Positions 36,201-48,200 of a DNA stretch of 64,000 nt are shown here, piece by piece. The stretch's first letter is position 1. Each line of letters begins with the position of its first letter. The notes under the pieces are model-generated. The model was not told the DNA's origin and made no database searches. It saw nothing but the letters and a program-made list of their open reading frames with translations. The DNA is from Chimonanthus salicifolius (lineage: Eukaryota > Streptophyta > Magnoliopsida > Laurales > Calycanthaceae). The stretch is taken from contig CM023540.1 of NCBI GenBank assembly GCA_013350335.1, positions 49,892,552-49,956,551 of the forward strand, read 5' to 3'. Position numbers and translations under genes: made by a program.

Positions 36201-39200
36201 GAATTATAGAGATAAAATTTGAGCAAAATTGGAAGACATCAATTATGGGGGACTAATGTGTGGTGTATTGCTGGCGATTTTAATGTGGTCAGATACCCGT
36301 CGGAGAAGATAGGGGGAGGATTCAATATAGGAATGGGAGGGCTTCTCAAACTTCATTGAAAAGAATTGTCTATTTGAGTTCCCCTCATTGATGGATGGTT
36401 TACTTGGTTTAATGGTATGGTGAGGGCGGCCATGAGTTGGCTGGATAGATTCCTTGTCTCCCATGAGTGGGATTCTTGCTTTCCAAATAATTGTCAGATT
36501 AAACTCTTTATATAATATTGGACCATTTGCTGATCCTTTTGGATACGGAAGAGATTGATTGGGGCCCTAAATTGGTTGGAGGATCCTAAGTTTGTTGATT
36601 TGATCAAAGTTTGGTGGAAGAGCCTTTTTTATCAAGGCTGGGCAGGGTACTCCTTACGAAGGAAGCTCATATTGTTGAAATCTAAGATTAACAATTGGGT
36701 CATGTCTAGTGGCGGACCAATTGTAGAGAGAAAGGAGGCTGTTTTGCTGGAAGTTGAAAGTTGGGATAGACTGGAGGAGGAGAGGGACCTAGATGAGGAG
36801 GAATTAACATCGAAGAGAAGTTGTAAAACCCATCTTTGGGATTGTTTACGACTGGAAAAACTAGAGTGGAGACAAAAATCTAGAGCTCTTTGGCTTAAGG
36901 ACGGGGATAAGAACACTACATTCTTTCATTGTTCTGCCAATATTAGAAGTATGGGTAACATGATTAAGTCCATAGTGTTGTGGGACTCACTACACAACAC
37001 TGTGGAACCCATCTCTCGACATAGTTGACCAAAATTATCCCAGTTTGGAAAGTTGACTTGGAGAATATTGCAATCTATGTAATTAACTGTAATTGATTAT
37101 TCTTTTATTTTTTTTCCTTTTTAGCCATCGTAATTGGGGAAAATGTTTCTTGGTAATTAATTCCATAAGTTTGGGTAAAGCCCTTTTGATGCAGAGCATA
37201 CCAGTCCACATTGTTTCCGTGTTTTGCTATTTCAGTGCCTTCTATTTTTTCGTATTTTATTTTTTATTTTTAGATAAGGATAGTATGTATTTTCGTTTTA
37301 AGCTATTTTTTGGAGTTTCTTTATTTAAGGGTGGTATATCTTATATAAGCTCTCTCTCTTGTAAGCACATACGATTGAATGAATAAAAGTTTGAGATTTT
37401 CGCAAACCTTATGCAATTGATCTTTGGCATGATTCCAGTGGCGTGAGGCCGTCGTTCCATCTCCAGGTACTATCCATTCTCTTCTTCATCTTCTCTACTT
37501 CTTCTCTCTATCTTCCTCTTTTCTCTTCTTTGGCTTCCAACCAAGCCATTACCAGTCCAAGATCTTGCTTCTCTTGCTGCCATAACACCCTTAAAAGCCA
37601 TCCCCTGTACTGCTATAACATCTTGGGAACCCTTTCCCTTGGCTTCTGCCACTTCCGCCTCCCTCTTTCTGTCCTTCTTTTACTTCCCTTCTTTCGTTTC
37701 TACCCTTTCATCCGTTTTCTTCTTTTGCCCTAAAACCCATTACCCCATGTACCTTTATTTCTTCCATCTTATTACCCATGTGCCATATAACCCATTTAAC
37801 ACTTTAGGCCATTCCATTTAAAATTAGATAACCCTTCCATCCTTTTATTTAATTTCCATGTAATTGTTCACATTAGATTCCAAGAATATCTTGCATGATT
37901 ATTTGTGAAAAATTTATATTAATTAATTGCATATATTAATTGGTATTTAATTTCAGTCCATTTTAGCTTTAGGGTACATCATTTTCATCTCCTTTTAATC
38001 TTTGGGAACCACATTTAGGCATTTAGGGTTACCCTATCCCTTGTCCTGCATCACCTTTGTAACTAAGTGAGCTTTATATTGAGCTATTGGGCCATTAGGA
38101 TTGTCTTTGATGCATACACCTATTTGCGACGAATTGGAGTTTTTTCTTGAGGAAGAGGCACCATCTTCCAAGTATGGTTTTGTTCAAGAGTAGCTAATTG
38201 CTCTTCCATGGAAACTTTCTAGGAAGGATGTTGAAGAGCAGTGTCAACCCTCTTAGAAATGGTAATATTGTCCAAACAAGTAAGGTTCTATAGGAAGGAG
38301 AAATGGAGTTCTAGGAACCCTAAACCCTAAATGGGCAAGAGGCTTGAAGCATCCCCCTGGAAGATGATTACCATATTTAGGGAGGTAAAGACACTGGCTT
38401 CGGGTCTTGAGGTTTCCTTTGTTCATATCAGTCGTCCAGCAAATGGGATAGCAGACTATTTTGCTACAAACGGCGTAGATGGCTCTGTTACAGGCGTTTT
38501 TCAGCTCTAAGGAGGATAGATCTCATTGTTCTTTATTTCGCTTCTGTACCGAGATTTATGTTGTTCTTGGATGCATTGCTTTTATTTCTTTGTTGTCAGG
38601 GTCTAATCCTTTTAGTCCCTGCTTTTTTCGTGTTGTACTCTTTTTTCTCTTTTAATAATATCGTTTTTGTTACCCCTAAAAAGGTTATAATTGTGAGATC
38701 AACAACGATTTCTAAGTATAATACATTTCATTATGAAATCTTAAGATATGGGAATTTCTATTTGCTAATCATTTAAAGTTTTCTGGAATTTTTTTATTTA
38801 TATTGTTTTTAAAGCATACCTCTTAACTTTTAAGTCATAATATTTAGATAATCATAAGCAGTTGTGGATTTTACATCCATACCCTTGTGTCTTAATTGGC
38901 ATGCTACTTAAGAAGTTGAGGATTTGTTATCATAAGCTATGAAGTTTGCCACTTGTATATGTTTAGTTTATCTAATATGCCCTTTGTGTTTTAAAGATTT
39001 TATGAGTTATCCATTTCAACAGAGCTCATCTATTGCTGCAAGCATATAATAATGCAATGCTGGCTGAAATGTGTAACTCAACATGCTCATTTGTGATATG
39101 GCCTGTCATGATTTGTTTACTGCTGTGGATTTTCAGAGTGCAGTGTTGGCCTTAGATAGCTCAGTTTTAGACATTGATCAAGTTGAAAATCTCATCAAAT

Positions 39201-42200
39201 TTTGTCCTACAAAGGAAGAAATGGAGATGCTCAAGGTAAAACATCACTTTTTTTGGGGGTTTTTCTTTTCCAATTATGCTTTTGTAATGACTTAAGAGCT
39301 ATAAGATGTCTTCCCTGTTTATATTTATAGATAAATTGTTTGATCAAATTTATATTTAGAAATTTCGTACTACACGAGTTTCTTAATTTTTACCTCTAAA
39401 AAAAGCCCCTTGAGTGTCTCAAATTCCCCAAGAGCCATCCACATTTAATTTTTCCAAGCCCCAGGTTAGGTGCCCATTTGACTTTGGTTGTTGGATAAAA
39501 AGTTCTTGTGTGCTCTTGAAGCCATTGGCAAAAACACATTTCCGTGAATCATGATCTTACTTTTATCTGAATGTCTGTGCGTCGGTGATATGTAGAATCT
39601 TCGGAGGTAAATCGTCGGACATTAGGGCTGAAATCGGGTCTGGTCGGGTTTCTTAAAACCCAACCCGGCCCTAGTCAATATTTATGGAACCTGGCCCAAT
39701 CTGACCGGAGCTACCGATCCAAATTCTAACCCGACTCAACCCGAATTTTGACCCGACCCGCATTCTGAGCCCATTTTAGCCTAATTTTAACTGGGTTGGG
39801 TCGGTTCGGGTTGGGTTAACTTGTAAATTCCTCATCCCAACCCGACCCGACCGGAATTCCAGTCGGGTTTTTGTCTTCTCAACCTGACTTGACCCGTTGA
39901 CCCGACTCACATGACCCGGCTCACATGATTTCTCTGCTCGGGTCATGTGGGTCGAGTCAAAACCCGACCTGAGTTTCACCTCTATCGGACATTAATGAGC
40001 TTTTCCAAATAGCAAAGTGGAGACTCTGTTTTTGGCTCCTATTTAGCATCGAGTTTAGGGGTCTCAAACCCATGGGCCTCCTATTGTCTTGGGAAGGGTG
40101 CATGAGTCGATATAGGAGGAAAGTGAGATCTATGGATAATTGGGTGCCTCCAAAACATAATGTCTTGAAATTTAATGTTGATGGGGCAGTTAGGGGGAAA
40201 CCAGGGTCAACAGGAATAGGCGGTGTGTTTAGGAATCACGAGGGTTCTACTTCGATTATGTTCAATGAGCCAGTGGGAATCATAGATTCCAATGGGGTAG
40301 AAATCCTTAGTACAGTAAAACCTCTATAACGTAATGTGGCTGGGACCACAATACATATATTACATTATAAAGGTTATTAAATTAGAGGGTCTAGAAGTAT
40401 TCTTTTCTAAAAATCTCCTTAAAACTTTCACCTATCATTAAAATGCCTTTTCGACTTCTTTTTGTGGAAACAAATCACTCCATTCATTTCTATAAAGTTC
40501 TCGTTCATTGAGAACAGGGAATCTGCATCGTCCCAAAGAATGAGGAAGTTTATCTAGAAGTCTATCTCAGATTACTTTTCTGGAGTTTAGATGGTGTATT
40601 TTGTGAGGTTCTTAGTCACTTTTACAGTAATTTTGTATTCTGAATGTATGGAATTTTATTTTACAAAATGGTTGTAGTAGTACATTTTTTATTCTGAATG
40701 TACTGAGTACTGAGTTAGAGAGATTTATTACATTTTGTATGGGCCCGAGGTCAGGATTAGTTGCCGATATTATTTTAGACAGGTTATAACTTTATAGAGT
40801 ACTATATTATAGAGAGTTTATTGTATTAGGAGAGCTTTGATCACCTGGAAAATCCATGGGCAAGGAAAACTTGTAATAGAGGGGGATCGGCAAATGCAAT
40901 CAAATGGGCTAAGGGACAAATGCGTCCCCCTGGAGATTGATCGCTGGAGATTAGAGACTTGGTTTGAAGGGTTGATGTATCTTTTCTCCAGATTAGCTGA
41001 ACGACCAATGGATTGGCAGATTATTTTCCCAAAGTGGGAATTGTTGATCACTTTTCAGTCATCTTCTTCTTATGAGATGGGATCGATGTTTTGATTGTAG
41101 TGTTTTTCCTTTTATCTTGTCGGGTTGTAATATATCTTCCTCTTTTGTATTTCTCATTTTGTTTGTGGTCTAATACTTTTGGTCCTACCTTTTCTTATTG
41201 TTCATGTATATGTTCTTTTTCCATCCATGAATGAAATTCTTTGTTATTGCTCAAAAAAAAAAAAAAAAAAAAAAGCATAGTTTGATATAATTCAGTGAGT
41301 ACACTAAGGGCATTGTGGGATATTTGGCATTTATTTGTAATTCTAGGGATATTAGGCATTTTTGTAACTTTTGTTATTTCCATTTTGAGTTGTAACCCTA
41401 AGCCTATTTATAGGCTAAGTGATGAAATAAATAGAGAAGACTTTTCCCCCCAAAAAGCCGTTTGGTTTGGTGGCCGATTTCTCCTTGAAGTGAAACCAAG
41501 GAGGTCGATTTCCCCTCAAAGTGAAATCCATATCTCCATTTTCTCTTTTTTTTTTTTCAATTTTCTTCCACTTCCCATCCCTTTTTGAGTCGTGTTCCTA
41601 TCAAATGCTCTATTTGCATTTGGGTCAACTATTTGTCTCCTTTGACATAATGCAGGAGATGCAATATACTCCTTCTTTTCAAACTTTTTTTTTTGGAAAC
41701 AGTAAGAAAAGATTATTAATTGAATGAAAGAAAATACAGCAAGGACATTAGTACCAGAAACTTTCACTTAGAGAATAGGCTCAACAACCACTAACATGTA
41801 ATCCAATAGGACAAAAATACATGCAACTCCCACAAAAATCACAACCCAACAAAAGTCTCAAATCCCTTAACCCCTGCCTTAGCTAAAAAATATGCCATCC
41901 CTTCAGTTGTTTTTCTAACATGCTTAAAGTCAATGTTCTTTGACTCTTAAGTCTTCAGATCTCCATATGGGTTGCGATCAACCTCCACAATGGCTTTCCT
42001 TTGTTAGACAGTTAAGAGAAAAATTATCTCTTGTATATTAATTCACTAAATGTAAGACTATATATAGAGTACAAAAGATAAGTTCTCTCAATATTTAGGG
42101 ATCCTAATTTCCTAATTAATAGATTATACAATCAATCATAATAAACTATAAATGGAAATACAATAAATCCTATTATATCTCAACACCCCTCACAAGCTCA

Positions 42201-45200
42201 AGTGGGTCCCACTTGAGGTTGAACATATCCAACTTGACGACCCAATGGTGATGCCATCTAATGAGCGAAAGCTGATCAATAAGAATCTCCAAAAGTCGAG
42301 CCCGGTTGAAGTAGAAAAGCCAAAACTGAAACCAACAGATGTCCTGCAGTAGCATGTACCAAAACACGTATTGGAGAAGGAACGGTGGAAACTCAGAAAG
42401 GCTGCAACACCACCGGGCAGATGTATAGTTCTCCAAAAAACGTCATGGCACCGACAAAAAATGTTCTAGTGGCCGGATCTAATGCCAGAAAGTGCTGGCT
42501 GCAAAGGATAGATATGCTGGCAAGGCTTCAGAAGACACGGGAAGTAATGAGAATCCGCTACAGAAGTCCGCCGCAAAGAGAGACTGATCTGAAGAAGATG
42601 GCAAAGTCTGGGCAGGAACAGTAAAACAGAGAAAAACCTTAAACCGCCATTCAACAAGACCAAATAATAGGTCTCAGAGGGTTCCACTGGCATTCAAACT
42701 CAAAATTGCACCATACAGATGATGATAGAATTGTGGGGTTATTGGTTCAAATTTGAAGAAAGACTGCAGATCTAAGGGAACAAAGATGGCCCTACGAAGC
42801 ACCCACAAAATGCAGGGAAAAAGAATCTCTAAAATGAGAGGTCAACGGGTTGGAGAATCAGATCTGGAAGGCAAATGGGGATCGTTTGGGTGACAAGAAA
42901 AGGAATGGAGTGAGGATTTTATTTATTTATTGAGATTCTGGGACAGCAGCGGGAACAAAAGAGAGGCGACAACAACAAAGAAGACTGCAAAAATGGGCCC
43001 CACAAAGCACGAACCAAGTCGAAAGCCCCGTTGTGCAAAATAGAGGGAGTGGAGAGGGGTGCGACTGATTTATGCAATGAAAAACTTCAGAAAACAACTG
43101 TGCAACAGACATAGTAAGAGGCAGCCAGTCTTAAAGAAACGGGGCTAGAATTGATTCTGCTCTCCCCTCCCCTTTTCTGGAGATCTGAACTCCAAGGTGC
43201 TAGCAGGCACACAAAAATCTGGCCGTGGAAGAGATCTCAAACAGATGTGAACGAAAAAGGGGCTGCATGATCGGAAAGAGGCAGCAAATGCAGAGAGATG
43301 CGAGGCCCAAATCGGAGCCAAAAAAAAATCTCTGCTCAATTTTGCGCTGTTTCAGGCAAGAAGGACGGCAGCAAGAAGCAGATTTACGCCTCAGACAGAA
43401 CAGCAGATCTGTTTGACAGAACAGCAGATCGGCCGGAGAAACAGCAGCAGATCCAAAAGACAGATCTGCATCAGAGACTGCCCGGTGATTGGAAATGCGG
43501 TCAACGGATCTGAGTGGCAAGTCCGTGATGCTTGAGTTGGAGACAGCGTGATTCTAGAGAGTTTGCAGTTCTCGGTGGTCCATTGGTGAGAAAAACTTGC
43601 CACAGACGAAGATGGGATGCAACTTGCGGAGATCTGGGCAGTGGGGTTCAGATCTGAAAGATAGATCTGAGCGAACCAGATCTGAAAAACAAAACGCAGA
43701 ACCCAGATGGAGATGCGGGGCAGCGTTGGCAGACGGTATCTTGAATTCTTCAGTCGAAAGAGGAAAAACAGAGAAATTCCCAGCAACACGCTGCAGACGA
43801 TGGGCGAAACAGAGAGATCTGAGCAGGATGCGGCCAGTGCGATGCAGGCGTTGGACAGATCTGGAGAGAAACTCACGCCCAGATATTTGCCTGAGGGTGA
43901 GAAGCTTTGAGCATTCAGTGAAGAGACGTTGCTGTAGAATCAACGGAGAAGAAAAAAAGAAGAAAAGAACGAAGACATGCAAAAGTGATGTCCCTCCCTC
44001 CCTCTGCCGATGTATGTCCTCCGGCAGAGGGAGAGAAGAAGAGAATTGTTTACTGAAGGATCACTCAATCGGATCTAATTCTTGCTGATACCATGTAGAA
44101 AGTTAAGAGAAAAATATTTCTTGTCTATTAATTCACTAAATGTAAGACTATATATAGAGTACAAAGGATAAGTTCTCACAATATTTAGGGATCCTAATTT
44201 CCTAATTAACAGATTACACACAATCAATTATAATAAACTATAAATGGAAATACAATAAATCCTATTATATCTCAACACCTTTTTCCTTTTCTCCATGCGA
44301 TTGCATTAGCTAAGTTTTTCTAGATAAATAACTTACCCTCCCTAGAAACATTCCACGACTCCCAATGTTGTCCTGATAACTAGTACTTCTGCATCATACC
44401 AATCTTTTACCCCTAAGTCATTGAGAAAAACATCTTCATCTCCTTTGTTGTGGAAGATAGCCACCTATGCCTACCTACCCAGGTTTGCCCCTTGCTGTCC
44501 TATTGACACAATTTTGATATACCTGGAGGAGGAATAATCCATCTCTCACCACTCCACGTGGAGGTGAGACAAATCCCAAGTGGAATGTGTTTAGCTAAGC
44601 CCATGGTTATTTCATTGAACGTAAAATTTTCACTTTTGCATCATAATTTGCTCTACCTGTTATCCATACTGCAGTTCTATTTGGCTTCTTTCTGTACTAC
44701 ATAACAATTTGTAATGGTCCATTTTACTATTGTTTGCTTACTAGACTCTACGATATGTTTCAGAATTACTCAGGCAACAAAGAAATGCTTGGGAGGTGTG
44801 AACAGGTTTGTTCCTGTAGCTCAAAATTTCATGATATCTTCCAATGGCTAATGCTAACTCTCTTTCATTTGCCTACCAGTTTTTTCTGGAGCTGATGAAA
44901 GTTCCTCGGGTAGAGTCCAAGTTACGTGTGTTCTCTTTCAGAATTACCTTTTCTACTCAGGTATGTTATACTGCGGATACTTCATCATGGAAGAATTTTA
45001 ATTCTAGCTAAGTGCTTACAACATGCCCATGAGTTGTACAGGTGAAGGAGTTGCGGTCCAACTTAAACACAATTAATGATGCATCTAGACAGGTATTCTC
45101 CAATACAGAGAGGTTTAAGTTAATGAGGGTCTTTCTGCAGTTATACCTCCAACAACTACATCTAACCTGTCAATTTTTTTTTTTTTAGGTGAAAGAATCT

Positions 45201-48200
45201 GTGAAACTCAGGCAGATAATGCAGACGATCCTGACTCTGGGAAATGCATTGAATCAGGGAACAACACGAGGTACATTTGTCGCATAAGTGCATGGTTCTT
45301 ATTTCTTACTTCTTGGATCTTATTTCTTTTGTATCTTGCAGGTTCTGCCATAGGATTTAAATTGGATAGCCTTCTTAAGTTGTCAGATACACGAGCAAGA
45401 AACATTAAAATGACTCTGATGCATTATTTGTGCAAGGTAGAATATCAAGTCAGTTTTATTTTTGAGGTTACAGTATGATTTTTTTCCTAGGAACTTGGTC
45501 TTTTAGAAGTGCACAGATGTGTATTATAGTACGTTTGAAATCTCTGTTTGGTATAATTGAAACTTCATAAGTAAGCTGCCTCCTTCCCACAGCAATAACA
45601 ACAGCAACAAAAATTCAAAATAAGCCTCTTTCATGCCATTAACAACAACGATATGAAATGTAGGTTCACCTTCCATTCATCATATACTGCAAAGTCTGTA
45701 AAAGGGGTAGCCATCCTAGGGTCCAAATCTTCCAATGGTGTGTTTCAAAAGGGAGGGTTGACTAGAGTTGAGTTGAAGAGACGAGGAATGCTAAGAAATG
45801 ACGAGGATCTTTTATGTACTTTGTGTGAATTGGAGGAGGATTTAGACCACCTATGTGTTAAGTGTCCAGTCGCTCAAAGTCTGTGGAGGAACTTTGCCAA
45901 CCTTCTAGATGTTTCGTGGGTCTTGGATAGGACTTGCAGGGGATGCGTAGGTTCGTGGTTATTGTTGGGGTTACATCCTAGAAAGAAATTGTCTTGGAAC
46001 TCAATCCCGGGGGTAGTATTGTGGTCACTGTGGAAAGAGGGGAATAATAGAATTTTTGAAAGTAAACCAATGGATGTTAATGATCTCTTTTAGATTGCAA
46101 AATGGAGTCTTTGTGGGTGGCTCCTTTCTAGCAAAGAGTTTAAGGGTCTTCAATCTTTGGATCTTTTTTTGTCTTGGGAAGGGTGTATGTGCACTTCCTG
46201 GTGGGAAAAGAGATTCGATGAGAGCTGGGTTCCTCCAGATCAAGGTGTTATGAAGTTTAATGTGGATAGGTGCTGTAAGGGAGAAACCTGGGCCGACAGG
46301 AATATGAGGAGTTTTGAGGAACCTTGAGGCTCGACAACAATCATGTTCAATGAGTCGGTTAGTATTATAGATTCAAATGAGGCGAAAATTCTTAGCATTA
46401 GGAGAGCTTTAACCATTTGGAGAATCCATGTGTAAGGTAGACTTGTGATTGAAGGGAACTCGACAAATGCAATACAATGGGCTTTGGGACTTATGGCGTC
46501 CCCCTTCGAAAAGGATCACTACGGTTAGGGAGATTAGAGCTTTAGGCGAGAGTTCTTGGTGTATCTTTTGCTCACATTAGCCGCACAACTAATAGCATGA
46601 CAGATTACTTTGCTAAGTTGGGAGTTGATAATGGCTTCTCAGGAGTCTTCCTACTTTGATTCTTGAGAACGCTTTTGTGTTTTCTCTTTGGATTGAGGAT
46701 TGTTGATTACCGGCTACTTTATATGTTCTTGTATTTGTTCTTTTTTTTCCTTCTTGTTTCTCTTTTAGGTCTACCTCTTTTAGACCTTATTTAGCCTTTG
46801 TACTCTTCTTCTTATTAATGAAATTTCTTTGTTACTATTCAATATATATATACTGCAAATTCTGTTGAAACAAGAAATGTAGATGGAAGGCATATGACAT
46901 TGAATTTTTTTTTAATAATGTTAAAATCTCTTTTTTTGTTGATTTATTCTTTATGAGCATTCCAGAGATGTAGAAGCTAGTGGGATGCGTAAAAATCACA
47001 ATTTATGGGAATTGGATCAACAAGAGTTAACATACATTAAAATGTGCCTTCCTTTGTTATTCCTCTTTTATCTGTTAATTGATGGTATTGTACTCCTTGA
47101 GAGGTGTGTTTGGCAACTGTTAGGTTCTGATATTGGAGATTCTAAATTTAGGAGATTAGTAGAAAAGCTAATCGAATTAAATCCTTCTGTTTAGTTGTCA
47201 TTGGATGATGGTGAGGTTGATTGTTGCTAGAGTGAAATAGGTTCTATGAAGATTGGAGGGGCTTTTTAGTTGAATATTCAGATTATGGAGATGGTGATCC
47301 ATTAATGTAGGGGGCGTCTTGTTGCAAGAGAATGTTGTAAAGTGAACGTAGTTTTTTCCTTTCAAGGAATGTGTACTATTCTTTTTTTTTTTTTTTGAGA
47401 AGTAACAATATAATATATTATTAATTTGAGAAAAACAATTACATAAAATTGAGAAAGGGTCTAGAAGGGCTAGACCAAAAGCAAAAACGAAAACAGTCCA
47501 TAGAAAAGGCTAGAAGTAAGACGAAACCAAATACGGCCCCTAACATCTATACAAACACCTTGCTCGACCCCCTGTTTGAAATGAGAAAAGCTCCTGAGAT
47601 TGAATTGTCAATTCCATTTTTAGCGAAGAAGTCTGCCACAGATGTTTGCATTTCGACTGACTTGTGCAAAAGAGGCATCGATATCCGAAACTAGACCTCT
47701 GATTTCCCTCACCGTGGTTATCAATCTCTAAGGAGGTTGCTTTAGTCCCTTAGACCACTTAATTGCATTTGCTGAATCCTCCTCTATCACTAGAGTACTG
47801 TGTCCTTGGACTTTCCAAATGGCCAATGCTCTCCTAATACTAAGAAGTTCTGCCTCATTTGATTCCTTAATCCCCTCCAACTTTGTGAAAACTAAAGATG
47901 TGATGTCGTTATGATTCCTAAGGACTCCACCAATCCCTGTGGGACCCGACTTTCCCCTAGATGCTCTATCTATATTAAATTTCATGACATCTTGTTGAGG
48001 GGGGACTCCAAATGGCAAAGTACTTGGGTTTCTTACCCGTTTCACTCAAACAACCTTCCCATGATAATATGAAATCATTGGGTTTTAGCCCCTTGAAATT
48101 GTTACTAGAGAGGACCCACACACACAATCTCCATTTGTCTTTTTGGAAAAGTTCGCTAACCTCAGTAGATTTTCCTTCAAAGATTTTGGCATTTTTTTTC

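Larger units (their letters stand above)
23521..39136 (+). other. Formin intron 7, 15.6 kb, packed with nested transposons
   Basis: Holds a MITE-like block, L1 fragments, a TRIM array, a degenerate copia element with a young non-autonomous LTR element nested in it, and LTR and copia scraps. The stretch 23530-25020 is AT-rich with no recognisable gene. Confidence 0.85.
39530..41274 (+). mobile_element. L1-type LINE fragment with two nested MITEs
   Basis: The + strand LINE ends in A22 at 41253-41274 after TTTGTTATTGCTC. Coding pieces: IFGGKSSDI, a MITE, NELF, LLSWEGCMSRYRRKV, RNase H start (40141-40310, LKFNVDGAVRGKPG and GIGGVF), a pogo MITE, then RRALITWKIHGQGKLVIEGD. It is 5'-truncated somewhere near 39500. 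Confidence 0.8.
41998..44282 (-). mobile_element. Non-autonomous copia-type LTR element
   Basis: 184-bp LTRs at 42002-42185 (TGTTAGACAG...CAACA) and 44094-44277 (TGTAGAAAG...CAACA). On the minus strand the 5' LTR is followed by TGGTATCAGCAAG, a tRNA-Met-type primer site. The polypurine GTGAGGGG precedes the 3' LTR. CCTTT flanks both sides, with one T shared at the left edge. The 1.9-kb interior has no recognisable gag or pol, only AGATCTG-rich sequence and unrelated overlapping frames. Confidence 0.82.
41682..44620 (-). mobile_element. L1-type LINE 3' part split by an LTR element
   Basis: Poly(T) at about 41684-41693 marks the 3' end on the minus strand. The 3' non-coding region and RNase H C-terminus follow (42000-41850, with FKHVRKTTEGMAYFLAKAG). 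After the 42002-44277 insertion, earlier RNase H pieces appear (44590-44290, with ERWIIPPPG and ANAIAW). Heavily decayed. Confidence 0.6.
39236..44763 (+). other. Formin intron 8, 5.5 kb
   Basis: GT-AG intron filled by two LINE fragments (plus and minus), which themselves carry a hAT-type MITE, a pogo MITE and a non-autonomous copia-type element. Confidence 0.85.

Noticed and set aside
43200..44088. Overlapping long frames on both strands
   Set aside because: Interior of a non-autonomous LTR element with low stop density; none matches a known domain and they overlap each other.
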